Origin: Limonium bicolor
Taxonomy: Eukaryota; Streptophyta; Magnoliopsida; Caryophyllales; Plumbaginaceae
Direction of reading: 5' to 3'
NCBI GenBank assembly: GCA_023374045.1
Contig: CM041777.1
Span: 459,042,251-459,106,250 of the forward strand
DNA: 64,000 bases
Position 1 is the stretch's first letter. Every line of letters starts with the position of its first letter. The notes beneath the pieces were generated by a model. It did no database searches. It was not told the DNA's origin and saw only the letters and a program-made list of their open reading frames with translations. This document shows positions 33,549 through 46,933 of the stretch, one piece after another. The translations under genes were made by a program, and so were the position numbers.

Positions 33549-35932
33549 AAACTTCCCATATATTGTCAAACTTTCTCCAAATTTTTCCTCAAGCCTCCTA
33601 ATGTGTTCTAACATCATTTGGCACATCAAACTACCTTATAACCTCCACCAAACTCATTAAAACAACTTCCAAAGATCTTCTCAAACTTTTACTCAATTCT
33701 TACAAGAAATTCCTAACACTTGTCAATTAATTCCTTATATTTCTAACATGTACATTTTGCCTAAAACTTCAACTAACCAAAGTGTTTCTTTTCTACCCAT
33801 ATAACTCCTTCTTAACATCATTGCACTCCTTCTTTGCTTGTTAAACCTTCCAAGGTTATCTTGCATGTCCATGCACAATTTCTCTTCTTTTCACTTGTTA
33901 CTCATCACTCTTAAACTCTTAAGCTTGCTTATACATTTCTTTCCATTATCTTAATACCTTGACATTGTTCTTCATTTACCTTAACCATGCACACCCTCCT
34001 TGGACATTTCCACCTCTTTACTCACTTACTCACCATTCTCATGATCATACCCTTTACGTTCCTAGTCATTTTCCTTGATGACTTACAACATCCTCCTACC
34101 TTTTCACTTCCATCACCCAAGTCCACACATTACCATTCACTAAACCTTACTATCCACCACTAACATCATCACACTTACACAAGTCTCAAAACTCTCATTG
34201 TCTTACTCTCTAGTTCATACCTAAATCTCCTTAAGGCATTATACACCTTTCCTTAAAACTTATGCACAAGTCTTACATTCCTCATATCATGATTTGGTGT
34301 GTTTAATACACTCCACCAATCCTCTAATTCCTCCTAGACATCTCTAGGTCATTCTAAACCTCAAGAACTCCTTAGTTAACTCATTTCCACCCAATTTTCT
34401 TTTCATGCTCCTAGTAAACCCTAGGGCATATTAGCTCACCACCATCACCTAAACACTTATTTTCTACTCAAATTTCGCCATAGCTCCTCTAGTATATTAT
34501 CATGCCCAAACATTATTTTTCCTCATTCAACCATCTCACACCATCAAGTTCTTTCTCATCATATCTCTCACCCAAACCAACTCATTCACAACAACTCAAT
34601 ATATTGCAATAATCTTAAATTGCATAGCACTAAGGCTCTTAAATGACATGGCTCTTAGGCCCTTAAATGACTTAAACTTAAACACTGAATTTCCCATATA
34701 AAAGCTTTCAACCTGCAATACACCATCAATCTCATAATAGTATTGTTCTTAAAATCATCTTAAACTTATATTACTAACTCATTTCCTTTGGCTCCTTAGT
34801 CACAAGTTCACAAGCTTATTTAAGTTCTTTTTCTTAGGTTATATAACCCAATACACAATGTAAGCTCTAAGCCACATTGGTATCCACCTAAACTCATCCC
34901 TTAAAACTTAAACCACCATTAGGTAAGCATTTTACCTTGTTTTCTCAAGCTTATCTTAACTTCCTCCTTAGACCTTCTTCTTGCAGAATCTCGGCCACCC
35001 TTAATTCCCCTTGCCAATGTTCTAATCAATATTCAATGACTCTCATGAGTGCTAAATAATACACTAACCTTAAGGAATCATTCCTAGGTTAAAAATGTGT
35101 TTTAAAGCTTAAAAGTGTGTGTTTACCTTTGAATTTTGGAATGACTTTCATAATGAAGCAAGGCAAGACCTCCTCATGTCTTTGGAGAATAGAATCAAGC
35201 TAGAACAAGAGTAAAACAAGCCATCTTAAGAGGCAAATTTTCGGCCATATATGAAAAATGGAGGAAAGTTGATTTTTCTTTCACTTTCCTTACCTTGAAT
35301 GAATGAAGAACCAAATGAGCTCTTCAAACTTGATTTTCCCCCTTCAATGGAGTTTCTCCATGGCACCAAAATTGAGCTTTTAAAGATTTGAAAAGATAGA
35401 ATGAAAGAGCTTGCTCTAACTAAGAGTAATATATGCTCACTTTTTGATTTGGAGCTAAAATGAGTATTTGGTGAGCAAATGAAGATGGAGGTGCCATGGC
35501 TGGATAAAGAACGGTTTTGGAGCAGAGAGGGGAGGAATAAAACGTTGGTGAAGGTGTGAAATGAAGAAGAGAGGAGAGAGAGAAGGTATAAGAAGATATT
35601 TTGCTTTTAAAAAGGTAAATAGTCTTTTTCCTCTTTATTTCCTCTTCTTTTCTTATTTGATGAAGCCTAAGGTGACTCATCACCTTAAAACCGTCCCCCC
35701 TTAGTATTTAACATACATAAGGCCTTGTTTGGCCATTTAGCTAATTAAGGTTGACTTAAGTCAAAACTAGCACTGTTTGAGCACTATTCACTAATTAGTG
35801 CACATATTCGGGAAATTTTTGGTTTCCCATTGATTTAGGCTTCCTAATGTGATACTAATTAGTACACATGTTGATTAAAGAGTAATGATGGACATTTAGC
35901 CACTCAAAACTCAATTCTAAGACAATTTCTCA

Positions 35933-35966
35933 AAAATGTGCTTTAAGACTTCTTAAAGCACATTTT
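35933..35966. repeat. Perfect 16-bp-arm hairpin in T2 U3
   Basis: AAAATGTGCTTTAAGA and its exact reverse complement are separated by CT. The hairpin is identical in the other T2 LTR (45327-45360). T1's LTR has a 15-bp-arm version with a GAGT loop (47495-47528). Confidence 0.9.
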
Positions 35967-36226
35967 GTGTTTTAACTTGTTTTCAAGCTTGGTTTTCTTT
36001 GCTAATTGATTTAAAATGTCCATTAGATATTACTAAGTCTTATATGGTATTTGGGCTAATCAAAGTCTCTCCAAGCTTAGAGCACGTTTTTGCCCTGATT
36101 GCCCTTAAGGCACTTTCTTGTGTTTTCCTTGGTTTAAATTGTCTACCAATCTTTCTAAGGCATATTCTAGCCTTACTACATCATAATTTGATGTTTACTT
36201 AGCATACTTAGGTTTGGGGTATTTCA

Positions 36227-36241
36227 ATCTACCCCCCTTAA
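36227..36241 (-). promoter_or_regulatory. T2 polypurine tract
   Basis: The minus strand reads TTAAGGGGGGTAGAT directly before the LTR start TGAAATACC. The same sequence, with the upstream GGGGACAAAGTTCTT, precedes T1's 3' LTR (47211-47228), tying T2 to T1's lineage. Confidence 0.85.
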
Positions 36242-39200
36242 AAGAACTTTGTCCCCAAAGTTCCCATGCATCTTATCTTATTAGAATACATGTCTTACCT
36301 CATTCCTTAGATCATATAGATCATACTTATGTATACTTAATCTCATTGGATCATTAGATCCGCCATATTCTTATACTTAAATATCACACAATGCTTAAGC
36401 ATGTGTAGCACTCAATTCCTTTTGTTCCTTTTTGATGATTAAAACATTCACATAACTTCCAACGTATTCTCCCATGTCACCGGTCCGTAGACAATGGCTC
36501 ATTCGTCCTCGTCACCATGGGCCAGAATACAAAACACCTGCTCTCCCCATGTCACCGGTCCGAAGACAAAGGCTCGTGCGTCCTCGACTTCATGGGCGAG
36601 ACTCAGTAAAAAGGTAATCCTTTTTACGAGGTCATGTGAGGAATAATTCCTCTAATTAAAAATACAAGCAACTCCAATTTCATTTTATCCTAAGGCCTCT
36701 ATTCTTAGTGTGATTTAATTGTGACCACTGGTAGGGAGTTTCAGGAATCATCCAACCCTGATGTGATCAGCATCAGTGTAGAACTATCCTTCCACCCCAA
36801 TTTGTGTTCGGTTTCCCTTGATCCCTAGAAAATCAAGTTCCACCTCCCACGTCATTTTCAAACATCCAATAATTCACTCATGTCCAATTTTCTATCTTTT
36901 TAGTTCTTCTAATCATAATCAATACATCTCCAAAGTGTGGACTCCGTCCATCAAACATTCCCGATTCATCTCTTAGTAATTACCTCAGATCTAAATTCCT
37001 ACTAAGTTCTATAACTCTCATACCAATTCTCACCATCTTATATCTCATAGCATTACTATCTTCTTCCTTATATTCATATCAACAGTATCCATAGTGTTAT
37101 CTTATTCTTATCTCACACATAGTCTCATATCGACTCATACCTCATATATTCCTTATTTCTTAAGTCTCCTTATTCTCTTCCTTAATTCTCTTAACTTGTA
37201 CTCACACCGGAGTTAACAATAGTACTTAATATGTATGGTATTCACATCTTCCGTGTGCAATAACCATGATTTATCTCAAAATGTTTATGTAAAACATATT
37301 CTCAAATTATTTTGTGCTATGCACACCGTAGTTTATGTACTCAGTACACAAACATACGCTAAGCGGTTTTCGCTCTACCCCCCTTATGGATTACGCCCAC
37401 GTAATCAACATTACATGATCTTTGAACATAAGTTCAAGATGTCTAATTCTCACGAGCATTCTAGCTTCCACATCTATCTTACTTATAATTCGATCAGAAA
37501 TGACTTAGTCTCTGTATCGAGGATTCTTAACGGTACTATACCGTTTCCTTAACTTAGTTTGGTCTAATCTCAAAGGTAGTGGTCTACTAGCTTCCGCTGC
37601 ACCTCTGATGTTCTTAGGCTTAACTGCCTCACTCCCTCAATGGACACGTGTTATCTTTATATATACACGACCTTGATGAGTTGTAGCCCGTCTATCCATC
37701 TCCTTGGAGATCTAATGTCATACTCTTAGTGTTTCTCGAATGTCTAAATCGTTCTCCCCAACTGACCTTTGGTCTGAGGATGATTCTTAGTCTGAAACTA
37801 CTGTTTAGTGCTTATTGCGCTTTACAGTTTAATCTCTTACATCATAAGATATGTCCAATGTCTGTACTCAACAATCTGCTCTTCGCACTTCATAGTCCTT
37901 AATTACTTGTTCTCTGGTTCCTCTGTTTGCTGGTTCAACTGAATTCTTCTCTTCGACTGTTTGTGGTAGTAGCTGCTCTTGTCTGATCTTACGTCGTCGT
38001 TGTCGTGGTACGGAGTCGACTACTTCCCGTGTTCCTTACACCACTCGTTCACATGCATGGGGTACCTTACTGGTACATTACTACTTACCCAACTAACTCA
38101 TAAATGAGCGTGTCAGGCCTGCAAGCCCCTGTGGGGTGCAGTCGTCCCACGTCTCGTTTTAGTAAACTCATAGTGTCCGTCACACGTTTAGCTATTGCTA
38201 ATTATGAAGTATTCTGTTGTCGTTCTCCTCTTTCATCGTTCCATAATAACATTTATTGTTCTTCTTGAAGTTAATCAAGGGAAGTCCATTTACTGTGTTC
38301 TTGGGTATGTATGCTCTAGCTCTTTCTGTATCCCGTACTGATTCGGTCTCTTAATAATTGAGGTCTCTTTCCGTAGAGCCTCTTATCTTGTTTCTCATAT
38401 TTATGCTACTAGGAATGCACTTCCAGTTCCTTAAGGAATGGGTAGTGTGCTTCCTGCGAAATCTTACCTAACCAGGTCCAGACTACTGGCACCAATGCTC
38501 AGTTCGTCTACCATCTTATTTCCTTACTTATACTGGTCCTAACTCATAAATCTAATTGCCTCAGTGTCAATATTTGACGGCTCATACATAATGGTCGCCT
38601 TACCGCGCACCATGACTTAATCCACCTTTCTAACTATTGTACTCACGACCACTACTACCGTGGTAGTTGGCTCTTACTATGTTGCCCATTGATGGTGCAA
38701 CCTCTTACTCATTTATTCTAATGTCTTACCTTATACTCAATCCCTTCTGGGTGTAAACACTGGGAGTTCTCTCATTCCGGTATTGGCGGTTGTCGTACCG
38801 TGTTGTAAAATAGTTGACTCTTAATGAAGATGTTATGCTCCAATCTCAGATTCGTAAGTAGGCTAATTTCTTTCGCTTTCTTTCATCCTTAGTGATGTTA
38901 TCTACCATGTAGTTTAACTGATTACTGAAGAAGTCATCCACTGAATCACAAGCTCTTCTGAGCATTGATTAATTGACGTGCCACAATGTGCAGTCACAAT
39001 GTTTATCTCTGACCATTTCTAATTCTTACATCCTGGGTGTTGGATATGGGGTCTATCTGTGCGACCTTCCTTATTACTCAAGTGTATCTGGTATGTTCTA
39101 AGGTGATCTCAATTCATAGTTTCCATTTTCTAAATAAAGTGTATTTTATCTCTAACAGGTGAAAGCCCCTTTTTTTTTAGGGGTTCATGATAAGTTGCTG

Positions 39201-41017
39201 CATCCTGCTTCCTGCTATGGAAGTTGTTCAAGTGATCTGAGGTTACTTAATGTCTTTGACAATACTGTCATTTTACTAGACTTATGTCTTTTGGCAATTA
39301 AGGATAAGTTCGTATTAGGCGTTTGCCTTACGGTGTCCAAGTTGGATATCATCCTGGCATCTTTACTTCTATCTCAACGCTTCGTTCAACTTCCGTTGAC
39401 TACGCCACCCTTGATGATCAATCATACTTGGGTGTTAATGAGTTAAACCAACAGTATTAACTGTCATTCTTCAGTTTGATCGGCTCGACTATGCCCACTC
39501 TGTGGGGTAGTCCTCTGAGCTTTCCTTTTCCAGGGTTGTATGACTTTAATCCTTAGTAGGTTATAGCTTACGTTTATTTCTTTTATCCTTGTTTTCTGGG
39601 TCGTCCAACATCTTCATTGAAGAATGTTGTTATTGGTATCCTTAACGGTCATTCTGGGAGTCTTATCCCGTTTTCGTTGTAAGTCGATGCTTCAACAGTC
39701 TCAATAGTATCCTATAATACATCCCTTGTATGTCATTGCTTATATAGTGTTTTTGCTCACATTACCAAGCGATCTCTTAGGTTTTTCCCCTTGGAGTTCG
39801 GGATTGATGTTCTTACCGTACTGTCGGTTGTTGTTGTAGTGGGTTATACTGTTGCAAATATTTATATGGTTTAGTACTTTGTCTGAGTTCTGCTCCCGGC
39901 TGACTGGTGTGTCACCTCATCTCATCATGGTCAGGCCGTCGGGCCTTTCCAAGGTCTTATTTTTTTTTTGTTCTCGTGGATTTACAATCCGGTATTAATA
40001 TGCGTTTCAACTGTAGCGTTCTCCTATCTTGCCATGATGGCTTTCCGTGTAGCTTAACCGTGGTCACTTGCTATGGCAAGTGCGCCATGCAGGATGGGTT
40101 ATTGGTACAAGGCACATTGGAAGTGAAACTTCCTTCTAATTTCCATGTAATTGGTAGTCCTCGGGACTCCTTCAATGATCTCTTATTCTGGATAACTGGC
40201 CATCCGGCAGTTTCCTTGTTGTTTGACAGTACTGTCATTTACCAGGGCGTTCCTCTGTCTGAGGGAACCCCTTAATATCTTCTTATGTCTTAATCCTCGC
40301 TCCTATCTCCACACATTTTGTTGTGGTTATTAAGTAGTGATTCTCCTTTAGGCACTACATCGTAGTCCTATTTCGGTATACAATTTGTATGTGTTTCCAC
40401 CGTTGTTCGCGTTGTGTCGGCCAGGTTTGTAACCTTTTTCATTGTATGGGGTTTGGAGTTCCCGTTTCTAACTGGACTTTCCAGTAATCTCAATCCTCAT
40501 GCTTGGTATTATCCTACTGTTATGCTCCTTCGGACCACTGTCCGGTACTCATGTCGCTTCCCTTTTCCTTTCTATTGCACCCGTAGTGCTTTCCTTATCA
40601 TTGGTATTGCGGGTTATTTCGACTGCGTAGCATGTCGACCCATGTTGCCGGTAATTACCGTTCCCTTATTGATAGAATTCCATAGGTAGCGCCTGTTTCT
40701 CTGTTGCGCTCCATTACAAACCTCCAAGTTCTCCATAACTGTTGTACAACAAATTGTTTCTCGTACTACTTATTGTTAGCTAACTGCCAGATCGGGTTTC
40801 CCCGAGTAAGAGAAGGCTTTCTTCTCTCTGGCGTTTGTTCCACATATTTAGGGTTAGGGATGTGGAGGGCGGGTCTAGGTACTATGGATGTCCGGTAAGC
40901 ACCGGAAGTCCCGACTAACGCACCTCTCACTCTATCTCTCAACCCATAACCCATAACTCAATCTCAACCTCATCATTCTCCTAAGTTCGGTATTTCTTGT
41001 CTTCAGAGCGTAACTAC

Positions 41018-41029
41018 GCTCTGATACCA
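41018..41029 (-). promoter_or_regulatory. T2 primer-binding site (tRNA-iMet)
   Basis: The minus strand reads TGGTATCAGAGC, complementary to the 3' end of initiator tRNA-Met, five bases from the LTR end. The site's CAGAGC is part of a palindrome with arms CAGAGCGTA / TACGCTCTG. Confidence 0.9.
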
Positions 41030-41635
41030 CTTTTTGTAACACCCCAACTCAATCCAAATGTGGCCTCGCAACTTAACAGTATATATATAAACATGTCACA
41101 GCGGGAATTCTTTACAATCCAGGACCTTGCCACGGTCTGACTATAGAATATACCGAACATTAGTCTAACAACCTTAACCATTTGCATATCCTTCTTGCAA
41201 TGCTCTCACAACCTATACATCTTACTAACTCGATTGCCATACGAGTGTACATGCACAACTCGTAGGTCACACTTAATCCTTAACACTTGTACCTCTTCTT
41301 ACTCTTGCGACGGCCGCCTTCTGATGTACCTGTGTAGTAAAAACAGCCCCCAAAGGGGGTCAGCACGAATGCTGGTACGATCCCCTCATGGCCCCCAAGC
41401 TAACGTGGCTACGACGACTAATTGTCGATAGCATGGAGGTTGATTAGATGCACAACATAATAGAAAGTGCAGTAAACAACAACTCAGATATGAACAATCA
41501 AAGTTCACACAATGAACGACTTAAATGCGTTCCCTTAATTAGAGAGTTAATTATTCAACTCCTTAAGTAATGTTCCCTCTTAAACTTAGTCCATCCTTAT
41601 CTCACCTCAATCTTAGTCTTATCTTAATCTTAGAA

Positions 41636-41975
41636 ACAACCATCCTTTAATAAGGAGTGGATGTAGCTTATCTTAATCTTAATAATACAAACAAACCATC
41701 CTCTAAAAGGAATGGTTGCAACTTACCTTAACCTTACCTTAACCTTAATAATACAAATCATCCTTTAAAAAGGAATGATTTTAACTTATCTTAATCTTAA
41801 CTTAATCTTAATCTTAACAATACAAATCATCCTTTAAAAAGGAATGATTGTAACTTATCTTAATCTTAACTTAATCTTAATCTTAATAATACAAATCATC
41901 CTTTAAAAAGGAATGATTGTAACTTATCTTAATCTTAACTTATTCTCAGAATACAAACCGTTCCTGGAGGGGAAT
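41636..41975. repeat. Tandem hairpin repeats in T2 5' LTR
   Basis: Counterpart of 32283-32615, with the same unit order but slightly longer arms in some units: AAATCATCCTTTAAAAAGG is preserved where the other LTR has lost bases. Confidence 0.75.
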
Positions 41976-42801
41976 GGTTGTAGCCTAAGTCCAAACCTGG
42001 GATTTAGGTGATCCCACCGCACCATCTTAATGCCACCTACCCTGGACGGGAATCCAGCGTAGCTGAGCCGGCAACCGGCCCTAGGCTACAAGTCCGAAGA
42101 CAAGTCCTTAAGCGGAGGGCGGATCTGATTCAGATACCGTCCCCCTTTTTCCCTTAGCATGCATGACCGGAGATCGGTCCCGGGTTTCCTCACTCAAGTT
42201 CCAGTTAGTAATAGTCTCAAGACCATGTTTGTTGGTTAACCTCTTTCGGTTATATCAGACCCATATTAGGGGTGTTCCTTAGCCTCACTCAATTCCTTAC
42301 TAAACGTTGTTAGTAAGTTCTCACGGTATGTTGTGTTAGTTTTCAAACATCACACAACAATACAATAATCATAATATTCCGGTTGCATGCTTTATCTTGT
42401 TTAGTGAGCACACAAAAACAGATAGCACACAAGCCGAGGGACACCTCGTTAGCAAGCAGGTCACAAGAAGAACTGTACCGTTCACCGTTGGCCGTTCAGT
42501 TGCTTAATCTCTTCCGGAGTCCAATTTCCAAGTCCTAAAACATTCATTCAGTTTTAGGTTGTTAATCACTTAACTCAATTCAACTTACTTATCTTACTTA
42601 ACTTACTTAACCCTTAATGACTCCAACCTAACACCTCTTAAGTCTTACAACAACTTAATCTTACAAACTTAATCTTAAACTTTTAAGTTTATTCTTAACT
42701 TAATCCCTTAGGTCTTTATGCCTCTAATCATCATTGCCCCCTTAATGGGGTACCATTAATACCACTAAACTCTCTTAGGGTTTTTTTTTTTTTTTTTGTA
42801 T

Positions 42802-42924
42802 GGTCCGACCGACCCACCGACCGACCCACCCCCTGGGTAGGTCGGCTGCAGAGAACATCCAAATTCACAGTTTCAGCCCGACCGACCCAGACTGGGGTCG
42901 GTCCCCTGGGTAGGTCGGCTGCAG
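42802..42924. repeat. GGTCCGACCGAC island, T2 5' LTR
   Basis: Same island as 33428-33548, with one extra CCGACC-type step and a different T-run length upstream. Confidence 0.75.
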
Positions 42925-45624
42925 AAACTTCCCATATTGTCAAACTTTCTCCAAATTTTTCCTCAAGCCTCCTAATGTGTTCTAACATCATTTGGCACAT
43001 CAAACCTACCTTATAACCTCCACCAAACTCATTAAACAACTTCCAAAGGTCTTCTCAAACTTTTACTCAATTCTTACAAGAAATTCCTAACACTTGTCAA
43101 TTAATTCCTTATATTTCTAACATGTACATTTTGCCTAAAACTTCAACTAACCAAAGTGTTTCTTTTCTACCCATATAACTCCTTCTTAACATTATTGCAC
43201 TTCTTCTTTGCTTGTTAAACCTTCCAAGGTTATCTTGCATGTCCATGCACAATTTCTCTTCTTTTCACTTGTTACTCATCACTCTTAAACTCTTAAGCTT
43301 GCTTATACATTTCTTTCCATTATCTTAATACCTTGACATTGTTCTTCATTTACCTTAACTATACTACACCTCCTTGGACATTTCCACCTCCTTTTACTCA
43401 CTTACTCACCATTCTCACGATCATACGCCCTTTACATTCCTAGTCATTTTCCTTGATGACTCACAACATCCTCCTACCTTTTTCACTTCCATCACCCAAG
43501 TCCACACATTACCATTCAACTAAACCTTACTAGTCCACCACTAACATCATCACACTTACACAAGGTTCTCAAAACTCTCATTGTCTTACTCTCTAGTTCA
43601 TACCTAAATCTCCTTAGGCATTATACACCTTTCCTTAAAACTTATGCACAAGTCTTACACTCCTCATACCATGACTTTGGTGTGTTCAATACACCCACCT
43701 AAACTCTAACTTCCTCATAGACCATTCTAGGTCATTCTCATCCTTAAGAACTCCTTAGTTAACTCATTTCCACTCAAATTCTTCATAATGACTCCTAGTA
43801 AATCCTAGGTCATATTAATTCACCACCATCACCTAAACACTTATTTTCTACTCAAATTTCGCCATAGCTCCTCTAGTATATTCTCATGCCCAAATGCATT
43901 GTTTTTCTCACACAATAATCTCACACACACGCCAAGTCCTTTCTCATCTTATTTTCTCACCCAAATCAACTTATTCACATCATACTCAATATATTGCAAT
44001 AATCTTAAATTGCATAGCACTAAGGCTCTTAAATGACATGGCTCTTAGGCCCTTAAATGACTTAAACTTTAAACACTGAATTTCCCATATATAAAAGCCT
44101 TCAACCTGCAAATACACTCATCAATCTCATAGTAGTCATAATGTTCTTAAAACTCATCTTAAACTTATATTACTAACTCATTCCCATTGGCTCCTTAGTC
44201 ACAAGTTCACAAGCTTATTTAAGTTCTTTTTCTTAGGTTATATAACCCAATACACAATGTAAGCTCTAAGCCACATTGGTATCCACCTAAACTCATCCCT
44301 TAAACTTAAACCACCATTAGGTAAGCATTTTACCTTGTTTTCTCAAGCTTATCTTAACTTCCTCCTTAGACCTTCTTCTTGCATGAATCTCGGCCACCAC
44401 TTAAATTCCCCTTGCCAATGTTCTAATCAATATTCAATGACTCTCATGAGTGCTAAATAATACACTAACCTTAAGGAATCATTCCTAGGTTAAAAATGTG
44501 TTTTAAAGCTTAAAAGTGTGTGTTTACCTTTGAATTTTGGAATGACTTTCATAATGAAGGAAGGCAAGACCTCCTCATGTCTTTGGAGAATATAATCAAG
44601 CTAGAACAAGAGTAAAACAATCCATCTTAAGAGGCAAATTTTCGGCCATATATGAAAAATGGAGGAACGTTGATTTTTCTTTCACTTTCCTTACCTTGAA
44701 TGAATGAAGAACCAAATGAGCTCTTCAAACTTGATTTTCCCCCTTCAATGGAGTTTCTCATGGCACCAAAATTGAGCTTTTAAAGATTTGAAAAGATTGA
44801 ATGAAAGAGCTTGCTCTAACTAAGAGTAATATATGCTCACTTTTTGATTTGAAGCTAAAATGAGTATTTGGTGAGCAAATGAAGATGGAGGTGCCATGGC
44901 TGGATAAAGAACGGTTTTGGAGCAGAGAGGGGAGGAATAAAACGTTGGTGAAGGTGTGAAATGAAGAAGAGAGGAGAGAGAAGGTATAAGAAGATATTTT
45001 GCTTTTAAAAAGGTAATAGTCTTTTTCCTCTTTATTTCCTCTTCTTTTCTTATTTGATGAAGCCTAAGGTGACTCATAACCTTAAACCGTCCCCCCTTAG
45101 TATTTAACATACATAAGGCCTTGTTTGGCCATTTAGCTAATTAAGGTTGACTTAAGTCAAACTAGCACTATTTGAGCACTATTCACTAATTAGTGCACAT
45201 ATTCGGGAAATTTTTGGTTTCTCATTGATTTAGGCTTCCTAATGTGATACTAATTAGTACACATGTTGATTAAAGAGTAATGATGGACATTTAGCCACTC
45301 AAAACTCAATTCTAAGACAATTCTCAAAAATGTGCTTTAAGACTTCTTAAAGCACATTTTGTGTTTTAACTTGTTTTCAAGCTTGGTTTTCTTTGCTAAT
45401 TGATTTAAAATGTCCATTAGCATATTACTAAAGTCTTATATGGTATTTGGGTGCTAATCAAAGTCACTCCAAGCTTAGAGCACGTTTTTGCCCTGATTGC
45501 CCTTAAGGCACTTTCTTGTGTTTTCCTTGGTTTAAATTGTCTACCAATCTTTCTAAGGCATATTCTAGCCTTACTACATCATAATTTGATGTTTACTTAG
45601 CATACTTAGGTTTGGGGTATTTCA

Positions 45625-46378
45625 GCGACTGTGTATTCTGAGGAGTAGCGCTGAGCTGAAGGAGTGCATACTGAGTGAATCCCATTGTTCTACTACTTCG
45701 ATTCACCCCGGAGCTTCAAAGATGTATAAGGGTATGAAAAGATATTTCTGGTGGGCTGGAATGATGAAAGATGTGAATGATTATGTGTTGAGGTGTCTCA
45801 CTTGTCAGAAGGTCAAGTTTGAGCACCGACGGCCTGGTGGTATGGTGCAGCCAATGCTAGTGCCTGAGTGGAAGTTCCATGATATTTCCATGGACTTCGT
45901 AGTAGGACTTCCGCCTACAAGGGGAGGTCTGAATATGATTTGGGTTGTTGTTGACCGACTGACCAAGGTGGCCCGATTCATTCCGATGAAGGACATTTGG
46001 AAAGTGGCTAAGCAAGCAGAGCTCTTCGACAAAGAGATTGTAAGACATCATGGGGTACTGAAGACGATTGTGTCTGATAGGGATACCAGATTCCTCTTGA
46101 GGTATTGGAAATCCACACGAGAAGCGCTGGGTACCGAGCTGAAGCTAAGTACGGTGTTCCACCCGCAGACTGATGGTCAGAGTGAGCGCACCATCCAGAC
46201 GCTCGAGGATATGTTACGTGCATGTGCACTTGAATTTCAGACCAGCTGGATTGATAAGTTACATCTGATTGAGTTTAGCTACAATAACAGTTACCATGCT
46301 TCGATCAAGATGTCTCCCTTCCAGGCTTTGTACAGTAGACCATGCAGCACGCCATTATGGTGGGATGAGTCGAGTTAG
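45625..46378 (+). pseudogene. T1 integrase
   Basis: Integrase resumes after T2. The zinc-binding region shows SIHPGASKMYKGMKRYFWW with CLTCQKVK. The catalytic core has MDFVVGLP (first Asp), VSDRDTRF (second Asp) and FHPQTDGQSERTIQ (Glu), all retained. The reading frame from 45722 is open for 218 codons, the best-preserved part of T1, and ends at TAG before the C-terminal domain. The N-terminal side includes an in-frame-looking RSSAELKECILSE. Confidence 0.9.
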
Positions 46379-46933
46379 ACGGTCATTATAGGATATGAGT
46401 ATCTAGAATAAGTACAAGCAGAAGTACGTCAGATCCGAGCTAACATGAAGGCAGCTCAGGATAGGCAGAAATCATACGCCGATGTGCACAGACGTGACCT
46501 GGAGTATGCCGTGGGCGACCAGGTATTTCTTAGAGTATCCCCCAAGAAGGGAGTGTTTCGTTTTGGCCGGAAAGGCAAGTTGATCCCGAAATATGTGGGA
46601 CCTTATGTTGTGACGGAGCGGATAGGCCCGGTAGCTTACAGACTAGATATACCTGCTTAGCTGGGCAAGGTACATGATGTATTTCATGTGTCCCAGTTGA
46701 AGAAATATATGTCTCATCCGTCTCATGTACTTCAGCCTGAAAGGATAACCTTAGAGCCGACCATGCGATCAGTGGAGACTCCCGTACGGATTCTGGACAC
46801 TAAGACTCGAGACACTCGCCATAAGTCTGTGAGACTGGTGAAGGTCCTCTTGTCTAACCAGGACGTCGAGGAGGCCACTTGGGAGCTGGAAGATAAGATG
46901 AAGGCGAAGTACCCATCGTTGTTTACTTCTTAG
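46379..46933 (+). pseudogene. T1 integrase C-terminus and chromodomain
   Basis: The integrase C-terminal region (VGDQVFLRVSPKKGVFRFG, then PKYVGPYVVTERIGPVAYRL) is followed, after a TAG at 46658-46660, by DVFHVSQLKKY. A chromodomain-like end comes next: PVRILDTKTRDTRHKSVRLVKV with NQDVEEATWELEDKMKAKYPSLF. A C-terminal chromodomain defines chromoviruses and is thought to guide insertion to chromatin marks. Stop at 46931-46933. Residue strings mark positions near 46520-46930. Confidence 0.85.

Larger units (their letters stand above)
31692..36226 (-). mobile_element. T2 3' LTR
   Basis: A 4535-bp LTR, nearly collinear with 41035-45624, with scattered substitutions and small indels. It contains a hairpin tandem array (32283-32615), a GGTCCGACCGAC island (33428-33548) and a 16-bp-arm hairpin (35933-35966). 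No gene is present; the ORFs here are chance. Confidence 0.85.
36227..41034 (-). other. T2 internal region, no recognisable genes
   Basis: The region holds no frame with gag or pol motifs on either strand. Open stretches such as 39159-39446 and 39907-40275 show no known domain. The two ends are functional-looking: a polypurine tract (36227-36241, inverted) and a primer site (41018-41029, inverted). Part of it (about 38997-39510) is homologous to 51311-52231. It may be decayed pol beyond recognition or unrelated filler. Confidence 0.6.
31692..45624 (-). mobile_element. Element T2: long-LTR, non-coding Tekay-like retrotransposon
   Basis: Two direct repeats of 4535 bp (31692-36226) and 4590 bp (41035-45624) flank a 4808-bp internal region. 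On the minus strand each LTR begins TGAAATACCCCAAACC and ends GGGGTGTTACA. Next to the 5' LTR is a tRNA-iMet primer site, and next to the 3' LTR a polypurine tract. No pol or gag frame is recognisable inside, so T2 looks like a non-autonomous derivative mobilised by a T1-type relative. Flanks GGCCG and GCGAC do not match, which suggests a small deletion at one junction. Confidence 0.85.
41035..45624 (-). mobile_element. T2 5' LTR
   Basis: A 4590-bp LTR matching 31692-36226 over its full length. It carries the same hairpin array (41636-41975), GC island (42802-42924) and U3 hairpin (45327-45360). LTR divergence is low but visible (several indels per kb), so the insertion is not very recent. 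Confidence 0.85.

Noticed and set aside
36227..41034. Plus-strand ORFs in the T2 interior (for example 39907-40275)
   Set aside because: No motif of any retroelement or host protein was recognised, and the element runs on the minus strand.
31687..45629. Clean 5-bp target duplication for T2
   Set aside because: GGCCG on the left and GCGAC on the right do not match. A small deletion at one side would explain it, but I cannot show it.
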